From positions 62,001-126,000 of the forward strand of contig NZ_FNGS01000004.1 of the NCBI RefSeq assembly GCF_900103285.1: a stretch of 64,000 bases of DNA. The letters run 5' to 3'. Of the stretch, positions 23,845 through 31,464 are shown in pieces (within the stretch, counting starts at the first letter, position 1; every line of letters starts with the position of its first letter). Under the pieces are notes generated by a model, which was given only the letters and a program-made list of their open reading frames with translations, was not told where the DNA came from and did not search any database. The translations under genes were made by a program, and so were the position numbers. The stretch comes from Siphonobacter aquaeclarae. Its GTDB lineage: Bacteria > Bacteroidota > Bacteroidia > Cytophagales > Spirosomataceae.

Positions 23845-24375
23845 ATGGAAACGCTTTGCCGAACAGATCGTACTGCCTTAGTGGAAGCCTGCCAGCGTGG
23901 TGAGCGCTCCGCTCAGTATGAGCTTTACCGGCTGTATTCCAAGTCGATGTACAACGTCGCCTTTCGTATTCTCAACCACACCGCTGAAGCCGAAGACGTG
24001 CTGCAGGACGCCTTCGTCAAGTTTTTCCAGCGGCTGAGCGATTTTCGCCAGGAAAGCACCGTCGGCGCCTACCTGAAACAGATTGTGGTGAACGAAGCCC
24101 TGAACCGTCTGCGCCAGCGCCGGGTGAAATGGGCGGAAGTAGAAGAAGGCTACGAAGTGGCTCAGGAACCCGCACATGAGCCGGACGAGTGGGAAGTATC
24201 CCGCGTCCGTGCAGCGATGATGCGCCTCCCGGATGGTTTCCGGACGGTCCTGACCTTGCATCTGCTGGAAGACTATAGTCACGACGAAATTGCCGAAATG
24301 CTCCAGATTTCTGCCTCTACTTCCCGTACACAATACATGCGGGCGAAGAATAAGTTGAGGGAAATACTGAGCTGA
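23845..24375 (+). CDS. ECF-family RNA polymerase sigma factor
   Basis: 176 residues. Region 2 includes YRLYSKSMYNVAFRILNHTAEAEDVLQDAFVKFFQRL (cited in part), with the D-[AV]-L-Q-[DE]-[AT]-F motif. Region 4 includes MRLPDGFRTVLTLHLLEDYSHDEIAEMLQISASTSRTQYMRAK (cited in part), with the helix-turn-helix of RpoE-like sigma factors. No anti-sigma factor gene follows; instead come the HlyD-type adaptor and ABC genes on the same strand. It may be the output of the sigma54-type promoter upstream, giving a two-layer control of the cluster (inference). The start at METLCRTD is the only ATG with the full region 2. Confidence 0.92.
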   Translation: METLCRTDRTALVEACQRGERSAQYELYRLYSKSMYNVAFRILNHTAEAEDVLQDAFVKFFQRLSDFRQESTVGAYLKQIVVNEALNRLRQRRVKWAEVEEGYEVAQEPAHEPDEWEVSRVRAAMMRLPDGFRTVLTLHLLEDYSHDEIAEMLQISASTSRTQYMRAKNKLREILS

Positions 24376-24475
24376 CGCCGTTTTCGGTTTACAGTTTTCT
24401 GTTTTCCGTTCTGTCTCCGGAAAGCAAAACTGAAAACCGAAAACAAAAAACCGAAAACCTTAAAAGAACCCGTAA
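24376..24475. repeat. Inverted heptad repeat between sigma factor and adaptor genes
   Basis: TTTTCGG/TTTACAG/TTTTCTG/TTTTCCG at 24380-24408 faces CTGAAAA/CCGAAAA/CAAAAAA/CCGAAAA at 24430-24458, with a short unique loop. It lies a few bases after the sigma factor stop and ends ~15 bp before the adaptor GTG start. Confidence 0.85.
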
Positions 24476-24488
24476 CCCCCTATTACCC

Positions 24489-25754
24489 GTGGATAAGAAA
24501 ATTGAAAAAAAGTTCTGGAATAAGAAGCGTATCCTGGTTATCACCGGCGGATTACTGCTCGTGTCGATTGCCTGCTGGGCGATTTTCCTGCGGGATACCC
24601 GCACCCAGCTCCGCGTCGAAACGGAAAAGCTGACGGTCTCGACTGTTTCCCAGGGTGCTTTCAACGAATTCATTCCGGTAAACGGGACGGTTATTCCCAT
24701 CCAGAGCGTGCAGCTCGACGCCGTTGAAGGCGGGTCGATCGAAAAAATCTTCAAACAATCCGGCGACATGGTAAAGGCCGGAGATGTCATCCTTCAACTG
24801 TCCAATACCGAACTGAAACTCAACGTACTCACGCGGGAAACGGCGCTGTATGACCAGCTCAACAACGCCCGGACGTCCCGCCTGCAACTCCAGCAGAATA
24901 CCCTGACCCTGCAGAATACGATTGCCGAAATCGACTACCAGGTCAAAATCAAGGAGCAGCAGCTCGACCGGAACGACAAGGCCTCGAAGTATCTTTCCGA
25001 AAAAGAAAAGCAGGATCTGCGGGAGGAATTGCAGTACCAGCGCCGGCGGCGGACCGTCACCCTGCGTTCCTACGTACAGGATTCCCTCATCCGGATTCAG
25101 CAGAATACCCAGCTGAACCAGTCGGAAAAGCGGATTTGGGAAAGTATCCAGGGCGTTGGCACCATGCTCGACAACCTCCTCGTGAAGGCGCCTATTTCCG
25201 GACAGCTTTCCACGGCTACCGACCTTCAGATCGGGCAGCTCATTACCCGGGGAACGCGTATCGGGCAGGTCGATATCCTCGATAAATTCAAAATCCGGGT
25301 ACCGATCGACGAACTTTACCTCCCCCGTATCATCAAGGGACTGGAAGGCTTCGCCGACCTGGACGGCAAGGAATACCGCATGACGGTCGACAAGGTGTTC
25401 CCTACCGTCACCAACGGCCGCTTCGAAGTGGATATGCTCTTTGCTGAAGCTGCGCCGAAGGATATCCGCCGCGGCCAGACGCTCCGCATCCGCCTCGAAC
25501 TCGGCAAGCCTGAGCAGGCTACCCTGCTGCCCACGGGCGGTTTCTATCAGCAATCCGGCGGCAACTGGGTGTATGTAGTCGAGCCGGGAGGACAGAAGGC
25601 CGTTCGCCGCACGATCCAGCTTGGACGTAAAAACCCCAGCTATTACGAAGTCCTGGAAGGCCTGAAACCCGGCGAGCAGGTCATCACCTCGAGCTATGAA
25701 TTTTTCGGGGACAACCAGGTCCTCAACCTCAACGAAGCTACCAAACCGAAATAA
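24489..25754 (+). CDS. HlyD/MacA-type periplasmic adaptor protein
   Basis: 421 residues from a GTG start. A single N-terminal membrane segment (~17-37: RILVITGGLLLVSIACWAIF) anchors it. Then come the first lipoyl half (GTVIPIQSVQLDAVEGGSIEKI, cited in part), a long helical hairpin (~100-215, rich in Q/L/R heptads), the second lipoyl half (LLVKAPISGQLSTATDLQIGQ, in part), a beta-barrel (~265-335) and a membrane-proximal domain. It would link the inner-membrane ABC permeases to an outer-membrane channel; no TolC-type gene is in the window. It is followed 45 bp later by the ABC ATPase gene, as in macAB-like operons. The substrate is unknown. Confidence 0.9.
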   Translation: MDKKIEKKFWNKKRILVITGGLLLVSIACWAIFLRDTRTQLRVETEKLTVSTVSQGAFNEFIPVNGTVIPIQSVQLDAVEGGSIEKIFKQSGDMVKAGDVILQLSNTELKLNVLTRETALYDQLNNARTSRLQLQQNTLTLQNTIAEIDYQVKIKEQQLDRNDKASKYLSEKEKQDLREELQYQRRRRTVTLRSYVQDSLIRIQQNTQLNQSEKRIWESIQGVGTMLDNLLVKAPISGQLSTATDLQIGQLITRGTRIGQVDILDKFKIRVPIDELYLPRIIKGLEGFADLDGKEYRMTVDKVFPTVTNGRFEVDMLFAEAAPKDIRRGQTLRIRLELGKPEQATLLPTGGFYQQSGGNWVYVVEPGGQKAVRRTIQLGRKNPSYYEVLEGLKPGEQVITSSYEFFGDNQVLNLNEATKPK

Positions 25755-25799
25755 CCCCGGCCGGACCTGCGCCTGCCTTGACCTCAATCCCAACGCCCA

Positions 25800-26489
25800 A
25801 TGATTCAGATCAAAAATCTCAAGAAAGTCTACCGGACCGAAGAAATCGAAACGACGGCCCTCGATCACGTAAACGTCGAAATCGCGAACGGTGAGTTCGT
25901 GGCCATCATGGGTCCGTCGGGTTGCGGCAAGTCGACCCTGCTCAACGTCCTCGGTATGCTCGACAACCCGTCGACAGGAGAATACCACTTCTGGGGCGAG
26001 GAAATCTCCAAATACTCCGAGCGTCAGCGGGCGAAGCTCCGCAAGGGGAATATCGGCTTTGTCTTCCAGAGCTTTAACCTGATCGACGAACTGACGGTTT
26101 ATGAAAACGTCGAACTTCCCCTTCTCTACCTCGGCAAGTCGGCCTCGGAGCGCAAGGAACTGGTAGACGTTGTTCTCAACCGCATGAACATCATGCACCG
26201 GAAAGACCACTTTCCCCAGCAGCTTTCAGGCGGTCAGCAGCAGCGTGTGGCCATCGCACGGGCGGTTGTCGCGAAACCGAAGCTGATCCTCGCCGATGAG
26301 CCGACGGGTAACCTCGACTCCACCAACGGAGAAGAGGTAATGAAGCTCCTCCAGCAGCTCAACGAGGAAGGTACCACCATCATCATGGTAACGCACTCCC
26401 CGCACGACGCCAACTACAGCCACCGCGTCATCAACCTCTTTGACGGGCATGTGGTGACGGAGAATATTAATGCGAAGTTTCATATTTAG
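25800..26489 (+). CDS. ABC transporter ATPase, MacB/LolD type
   Basis: A 229-residue nucleotide-binding subunit. It has Walker [10 protein letters not shown] (38-46), Q-loop FVFQSFNL, signature LSGGQQQR (142-149), Walker B LILADEP (162-168), D-loop LDS and H-loop His in VTHSP. It is of the LolD/MacB/FtsE class that drives FtsX-like permeases by mechanotransmission. It is the only ATPase gene of this class near eight permease genes that follow on the same strand, so it is the likely shared motor for all of them. The C-terminus is slightly extended (NINAKFHI). A heptad hairpin starts right after its stop. Confidence 0.95.
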   Translation: MIQIKNLKKVYRTEEIETTALDHVNVEIANGEFVAIMGPSGCGKSTLLNVLGMLDNPSTGEYHFWGEEISKYSERQRAKLRKGNIGFVFQSFNLIDELTVYENVELPLLYLGKSASERKELVDVVLNRMNIMHRKDHFPQQLSGGQQQRVAIARAVVAKPKLILADEPTGNLDSTNGEEVMKLLQQLNEEGTTIIMVTHSPHDANYSHRVINLFDGHVVTENINAKFHI

Positions 26490-26573
26490 GCTTTAGGCAG
26501 TAAGCTTTAGGCTGTAAGCAGTATGCTGCAAGCCTATCGCTTATAGCCTAAAGCTTATAGCCTAAAGCCCCTC
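26490..26573. repeat. Inverted heptad repeat (GCTTTAG/GCAGTAA)n before permease 1
   Basis: Heptads GCTTTAG-GCAGTAA-GCTTTAG-GCTGTAA-GCAGTAT form the left arm. CGCTTAT-AGCCTAA-AGCTTAT-AGCCTAA form the right arm, with a short loop. It ends about 3 bp before the start codon of the first permease. Confidence 0.85.
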
Positions 26574-26576
26574 AAC

Positions 26577-28949
26577 ATGTTCTCCAACTACCTCAAAATC
26601 GCCTTCCGGAACCTCTGGAGAAACGGCGTGTTCTCCGTGATCAACGTCGTAGGGCTGGCGCTGGGTATTACCTGTGCGCTGCTGATAGGCCTGTGGGTCA
26701 AGAGCGAGCTTTCGATGGATAATTACCACGAAAAAGGCCCGCAGCTGTACCGTGTGATGCAGCGGCAGACCTTCAACGGCGAAACCAACGCCGGCCCGCA
26801 CACCCCCGGCATGCTCAGCTATGAGCTCAAGAAGAAGTTTCCGGAGGTTGTCTACGCGGCAGGCTTTACGTGGTATAACGAGCTGAATTTTACGGTTGGA
26901 AACAAGTTCAACAAGCAGAAAGCGCGCTGGGCGGGGGCCGACTGGTTCAAGATGTTCTCCATCCCGCTGCTGGAAGGCACGGCGGAAACGGCCCTGAAGA
27001 CGCCGGAGAGTATCGCCATTTCCCGCAAGCTGGCCGACAGCTATTTCGGCAGCCCGGCTGCCGCGTTCGGGAAAACGGTGGAAGTAGCCGGCAGCGACCG
27101 TCCCTACAAAGTCACGGCGGTATTTGAAGACTTGCCTTCGGAAGCGTCCGAGCCCTATGATTTTCTGCTTTCCTGGGATGATTTCGCCATCCGCAGCCCC
27201 TGGATCAAGGAATGGGGGAACAACGGCCCGCGGTGTTTCTTCGAAGTACGGCCGGATGCGAACATCGCTTCCGTCGAAAAACGCCTCAAGAAATTTCTCA
27301 ATAAGTACCGCAAGGAAGAATTCCCCAATGAACTTTTCCTGCAACGGGTAGGCGAATCATACCTCTACAACGACTGGCGGGGCGGCATTCAGAACGGCGG
27401 GCGGATCGAGTATGTCCGGCTGTTCAGTATCGTCGCGGTATTCATCCTTCTTATTGCCTGTATCAATTTCATGAACCTGGCTACGGCCCGCTCCGAACGC
27501 CGGAGCCGGGAAGTAGGCGTTCGGAAAGTAATGGGCGCTGTGCGGGAATCGCTCATCGGGCAGTTTCTCGCCGAGTCCTTCCTGATTACCTTTCTCGCGA
27601 TCCTGTTCGCGATCGGTCTGGTGGAGATACTGATGCCGTTTTTCAATGAACTGACAGAAAAACACCTTTCTTTCTCCCTGACGGATCCGTTTACCTACCT
27701 GATTCTCCTGGCCGTCGGCCTGCTGACGGGCCTCCTGGCAGGCAGCTATCCGGCCTTCTACCTCTCGGGTTTCAACCCTGCGCGGGTACTGAAAGGGCGA
27801 CTGAAATTCTCCCGCGGGAGCAAGCTCTTTCGGCAGGGGCTGGTCGTATTCCAGTTTACGCTGTCGATCCTGCTGATCGTGGGTACGCTGATTATTTACC
27901 GGCAGATCAGTTTTATCCGGACTAAAAACGTCGGGTACGACCGCGAAAACCTGATCTATGTCCCGATGGAAGGCGAGCTGACCACAAAATACGAGACCCT
28001 GATTACCGAACTCTCCCGCAAACCCGGTGTCGCTTCTGTCAGTACCATCGGTCAGGCCCCGGGCGAATTCGGCAGCAATACCATCAGTGTGGAATGGCCG
28101 GGAAAAGATCCATCCAGTCGCCCGCTTTTCGAAAACGCCAGTATCGGCTACAACGGCCTCAAGACACTGGGTATCAAACTATTGGCAGGACGCGAGTTTT
28201 CGCCGAAATACGCCACCGACTCTTCCGGCTACCTCATCAACCGGGCGGCGCTCAAACTGATCGGCTACAAAGATCCCATCGGGCAGCCGCTCAAGTTCTG
28301 GGGCCGGCAGGGTACAATTGTCGGTTTGGTAGATGACTTTCACTTCCATTCGCTTCACGAACAGATCAAACCGTTGATTCTGCGGCTCGACCGCGGGTGG
28401 GACAAAAACCTCGACGGCCTCCTCATGGTCCGGACCGAAGCCGGCCAGACCGAAAAAGCCATCGCCGGTATTGAAGAAATCTGCAAGCGTCTGAATCCGA
28501 AGTTTCCGTTCAACTACAAATTTGCCGACGTTGAATACGGCCGGATGTACCGCTCCGAACAGGTAGTCGGTACCCTCGCGGAGGTCTTCGCCGTACTCGG
28601 TATTTTCATTTCCTGCCTCGGACTGCTGGGCCTCGCGGCCTTCACCGCCGAGCAGCGCACAAAGGAAATCGGCATTCGCAAAGTACTGGGCGCCAGCGTA
28701 TTCAGCGTCATGACGCTGCTCTCGCGGGATTTTGTCAAGCTGGTGGGTATCGCCTTTGTCATCGCCTCGCCGATTGCGTGGTGGGCGCTGCAGGACTACC
28801 TCCGCAAATTCTATTACCACATCGCGATCAGCTGGTGGATTTTCGCCGCCGCCGGCCTGCTTGCGTTGATCGTCGCCGTCCTGACGGTCAGTTCCCAGGC
28901 CTTCCGCGCCGCTACGGCGAATCCGGTGAAGAGTCTCAAATCCGAGTAA
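26577..28949 (+). CDS. FtsX/MacB-like ABC permease 1
   Basis: 790 residues: MFSNYLKIAFRNLWRNGVFS leads into membrane helix 1 (~18-41). A MacB-type periplasmic domain (~45-280) follows, then three helices around LLIACINFMNLATARS (~290) with the coupling motif REVGVRKVMGA (~311). A fifth helix lies near 435, then a second periplasmic domain containing IVGLVDDFHFHSLHEQIKPL, and three final helices with the second coupling motif KEIGIRKVLGAS (~695). It ends NPVKSLKSE. Thus two FtsX units are fused in one chain. It directly follows the ATPase gene and is the most likely cognate partner. Putative efflux or lipoprotein/peptide mechanotransmission; substrate unknown. Confidence 0.93.
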   Translation: MFSNYLKIAFRNLWRNGVFSVINVVGLALGITCALLIGLWVKSELSMDNYHEKGPQLYRVMQRQTFNGETNAGPHTPGMLSYELKKKFPEVVYAAGFTWYNELNFTVGNKFNKQKARWAGADWFKMFSIPLLEGTAETALKTPESIAISRKLADSYFGSPAAAFGKTVEVAGSDRPYKVTAVFEDLPSEASEPYDFLLSWDDFAIRSPWIKEWGNNGPRCFFEVRPDANIASVEKRLKKFLNKYRKEEFPNELFLQRVGESYLYNDWRGGIQNGGRIEYVRLFSIVAVFILLIACINFMNLATARSERRSREVGVRKVMGAVRESLIGQFLAESFLITFLAILFAIGLVEILMPFFNELTEKHLSFSLTDPFTYLILLAVGLLTGLLAGSYPAFYLSGFNPARVLKGRLKFSRGSKLFRQGLVVFQFTLSILLIVGTLIIYRQISFIRTKNVGYDRENLIYVPMEGELTTKYETLITELSRKPGVASVSTIGQAPGEFGSNTISVEWPGKDPSSRPLFENASIGYNGLKTLGIKLLAGREFSPKYATDSSGYLINRAALKLIGYKDPIGQPLKFWGRQGTIVGLVDDFHFHSLHEQIKPLILRLDRGWDKNLDGLLMVRTEAGQTEKAIAGIEEICKRLNPKFPFNYKFADVEYGRMYRSEQVVGTLAEVFAVLGIFISCLGLLGLAAFTAEQRTKEIGIRKVLGASVFSVMTLLSRDFVKLVGIAFVIASPIAWWALQDYLRKFYYHIAISWWIFAAAGLLALIVAVLTVSSQAFRAATANPVKSLKSE

Positions 28950-28952
28950 TTC

Positions 28953-29007
28953 AGCATGGGGCATGGGGCAGAGGGCCCTTTGCCCCATGCCCTTTGCCCC
29001 ATGCCCT
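28953..29007. repeat. Inverted heptad repeat (GGCATGG/GGCAGAG) before permease 2
   Basis: Left arm GCATGGGGCATGGGGCAG and right arm CCCTTTGCCCCATGCCC(TTTGCCCCATGCCCT) form a G/C-rich hairpin with almost no loop. The 3' edge touches the ATG at 29008. Confidence 0.85.
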
Positions 29008-31416
29008 ATGCTCTCCAACTACCTCAAGATCGCCTGCCGCAACCTCCTTCGCCACCGGAGTTTTACGGTATTGAACCTCACCGGGCTGGCACTGGGCATG
29101 GCCAGTTTCTGGCTTATTCTCCAGTATGTCCGGTTCGAAGAAAGCTATGACCGGATTCACGCCGACCGCATTTACCGTGTAGAAAGCCTCTTTTCAAAAG
29201 GCGGATCGACGACAGATCATTGGGCAACAAGCTCCAACGGATACGCGTCGGCCATGAAAAACCACCTGCCCGAGGTCGAAGATTTCACCCGGATCAGCTG
29301 GCGGAACTCCAACCGCATCGTCCGCTACCAAAACATCAAGTTCCGGGAGAATCACGTCTGCTTCGCCGATTCCAACTTCTTCCGCTTCTTTTCGTATCCG
29401 GTGATTTCGGGGGATAAACGAACATTTCTGAATGAACCCAACACCGTCGTCATTTCCGAAACGATGGCCGCCAAATACTTCGGCCGTGCCAATCCGATCG
29501 GTAAACAACTGGATATCAGTACGACCGGCGACATTTACAAGTGCCAGGTAACGGGCGTCTTCGCCGACCTGCCCGTCAACTCCGGCATGCAGTTTGACAT
29601 GCTGATGTCGTGGCGGACTTCCCCCTCCTGGACCTGGAACTTCTGGTACCAGCACGAGAGCTACAGCTTTGTCCGGCTGAGCCCCAATACCTCTCCCGAA
29701 GCCGTCGAAGCCAAGTTTCCGGCCCTTTCCCAACGATACAAAACCGCCGAAGCCCTGCGGGATATGACCTGGGGCGTGCGGCTCGTTCCGCTGGCAGATA
29801 TTCACCTTAATGCCGGCCTTCCGAATGAAATCGAGGCGAAAGGAAGCCGTCTATCCGTCCGTTTTTTGTGGGCTACCGGCATTATTCTCCTGCTCATCAG
29901 CTGGATCAACTACAGCAACCTCGCCACGGTACGCAACCTGTTCCGGGCGAAGGAAATGGGCATCCGGCGGACCATCGGTTCCTCCCGGAAGCAACTCATT
30001 GTCCAGTTTCTGTTTGAATCGCTGCTGCTCCACCTTCTGGCACTGTGCCTGGCTGTTCTGCTGGCGGAAGCGGCAGTTTCCGTACTGCCCTCCTCGCTCC
30101 ATCTGACGGCCGTACCGGGTCAGATACGGCCGCTTCTTGAATTCGCCGCGCTGTTTCTGACGGGTGTCGCGTTGACGGCCGTCTACCCTGCCGTAGCCCT
30201 GCTTCGCGCCAATCCGATGGCGGTACTCAAAGGAAAGTATGTGTTTTCGCCAGCCGATCTGTTTTTGCGTAAGTCCCTGATTGTCGCACAGTTCTCCATC
30301 GCTATTCTGCTCATCGCCGGAACGGTGGTCGTATACCGGCAGATGGCTTTCATGCTGGAACAAGACCCCGGCATCCGGACCACGCAGGTATTGTCGCTCA
30401 AGCTGCCGGCAAAAACGGAACAGTATGCCGATCGGACGCGGCATTTCAAGGAACAGCTCCGCAGCCTGGCAGGCGTCCATTCCGTCAGTGAATCGGGCGC
30501 AGTTCCGGGCCGGGAAGTCGGGCAGGTACTGGCTAACCGGCCGTGGTCGGCGGCACCGTCGTCCAATAAACCGTATGAAATGCTGACGGTCGACTATGAT
30601 TTCGGAAAGACGTTTGACCTTCAACTCCTCGCCGGTCATTACTTTGACCGGTCCCGACCGGCTGATACCCAGGGCCTTATTCTGAATGAATCGGCTATGA
30701 AACAATTCGGGTTTGCTACACCCGAGCAGGCGATCGGCCAGAAAATCGCACTGGAAACGACGGGCAACCGGCCCAACGAAGTCATCGGCGTCATCAGAGA
30801 CTACCACCAGCGGTCGCTCCGCCATCCGTTTACACCTATCATTCTGTTTATGGATCCGGATTACCGGTGGATTCCGACCGAGTACTATTCGATCCGGGTG
30901 GATACCGGAAACCCCGGCCGGCTCATCCGCGCGGTGCAGCAGCTATGGGACGCGCACTTTCCGGAGTCGTCGATGGATTACTTCTTCCTCGATCAGTTTT
31001 ACCAGCAACAGTATGAGCAGGATGCACAATTCCGCCTGCTCTTCAGCGTATTCTCCGGATTATCCATTTTCGTCGCCTGCCTCGGTCTACTCGGACTATC
31101 GGCCTTCACCGCCCAGCAGCGCATCCGCGAAATCGGCATCCGGAAAGTACTGGGCGCCAGCCTGGGAAGTATCGTGGTATTGCTCTCCGAAGATTTTGTC
31201 AAGTTGATTCTGATCGCGATCCTCATCGCTTCGCCCCTGGCGTGGTGGTGCATGGATCAGTGGCTGGCAGGATTTGCCTACCGTATTTCCCTCAGTACCT
31301 GGCTGTTTGCAGCGTCCGGAGCGGTCGTCATGCTCGTCGCACTGCTCACCGTTGGCAGTCAGACCCTCCGCGCCGCACGGATGGATCCGGCAAAAAGTTT
31401 GAAAACAGACGTTTAA
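29008..31416 (+). CDS. FtsX/MacB-like ABC permease 2
   Basis: 802 residues from MLSNYLKIACRNLLRHRSF. A start 15 codons upstream exists only because the repeat DNA is open in this frame. It is the most divergent of the set in the first half: the usual ACINFMNLATARS helix reads SWINYSNLATVRN, and the first coupling motif reads KEMGIRRTIGSSRKQLI. The second half is canonical (REIGIRKVLGASLGSIVVLLSEDF), as is VIGVIRDYHQRSL in the second periplasmic domain. It ends DPAKSLKTDV instead of NPVKSLKSE. The N-terminal periplasmic domain (F-E-E-S-Y-D-R-I-H-A-D-R-I-Y-R-V) resembles that of permease 5, suggesting a separate subgroup. Confidence 0.92.
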   Translation: MLSNYLKIACRNLLRHRSFTVLNLTGLALGMASFWLILQYVRFEESYDRIHADRIYRVESLFSKGGSTTDHWATSSNGYASAMKNHLPEVEDFTRISWRNSNRIVRYQNIKFRENHVCFADSNFFRFFSYPVISGDKRTFLNEPNTVVISETMAAKYFGRANPIGKQLDISTTGDIYKCQVTGVFADLPVNSGMQFDMLMSWRTSPSWTWNFWYQHESYSFVRLSPNTSPEAVEAKFPALSQRYKTAEALRDMTWGVRLVPLADIHLNAGLPNEIEAKGSRLSVRFLWATGIILLLISWINYSNLATVRNLFRAKEMGIRRTIGSSRKQLIVQFLFESLLLHLLALCLAVLLAEAAVSVLPSSLHLTAVPGQIRPLLEFAALFLTGVALTAVYPAVALLRANPMAVLKGKYVFSPADLFLRKSLIVAQFSIAILLIAGTVVVYRQMAFMLEQDPGIRTTQVLSLKLPAKTEQYADRTRHFKEQLRSLAGVHSVSESGAVPGREVGQVLANRPWSAAPSSNKPYEMLTVDYDFGKTFDLQLLAGHYFDRSRPADTQGLILNESAMKQFGFATPEQAIGQKIALETTGNRPNEVIGVIRDYHQRSLRHPFTPIILFMDPDYRWIPTEYYSIRVDTGNPGRLIRAVQQLWDAHFPESSMDYFFLDQFYQQQYEQDAQFRLLFSVFSGLSIFVACLGLLGLSAFTAQQRIREIGIRKVLGASLGSIVVLLSEDFVKLILIAILIASPLAWWCMDQWLAGFAYRISLSTWLFAASGAVVMLVALLTVGSQTLRAARMDPAKSLKTDV

Positions 31417-31464
31417 TGGCAGAGGGCAGAGGCCTCGTGCTCCATGCCCTCTGCCCTCTGCCCC
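31417..31464. repeat. Inverted heptad repeat (GGCAGAG)n before permease 3
   Basis: GGCAGAGGGCAGAGGC and GCCCTCTGCCCTCTGCC are complementary arms separated by about 12 bp. The element occupies the whole gap between the stop of permease 2 and the start of permease 3. Confidence 0.85.

Noticed and set aside
24552-26210. Open minus-strand frame of 552 codons opposite the adaptor and ATPase genes
   Set aside because: The plus-strand genes carry clear domain motifs; the antisense translation has no recognisable domain and spans two genes. It reflects codon bias in G/C-rich coding DNA.
28963-29007. N-terminal extension of permease 2 (15 residues, MGQRALCPMP...)
   Set aside because: The extension translates heptad DNA; the conserved family start is MLSNYLKIA. 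The same applies to permeases 3 and 7.
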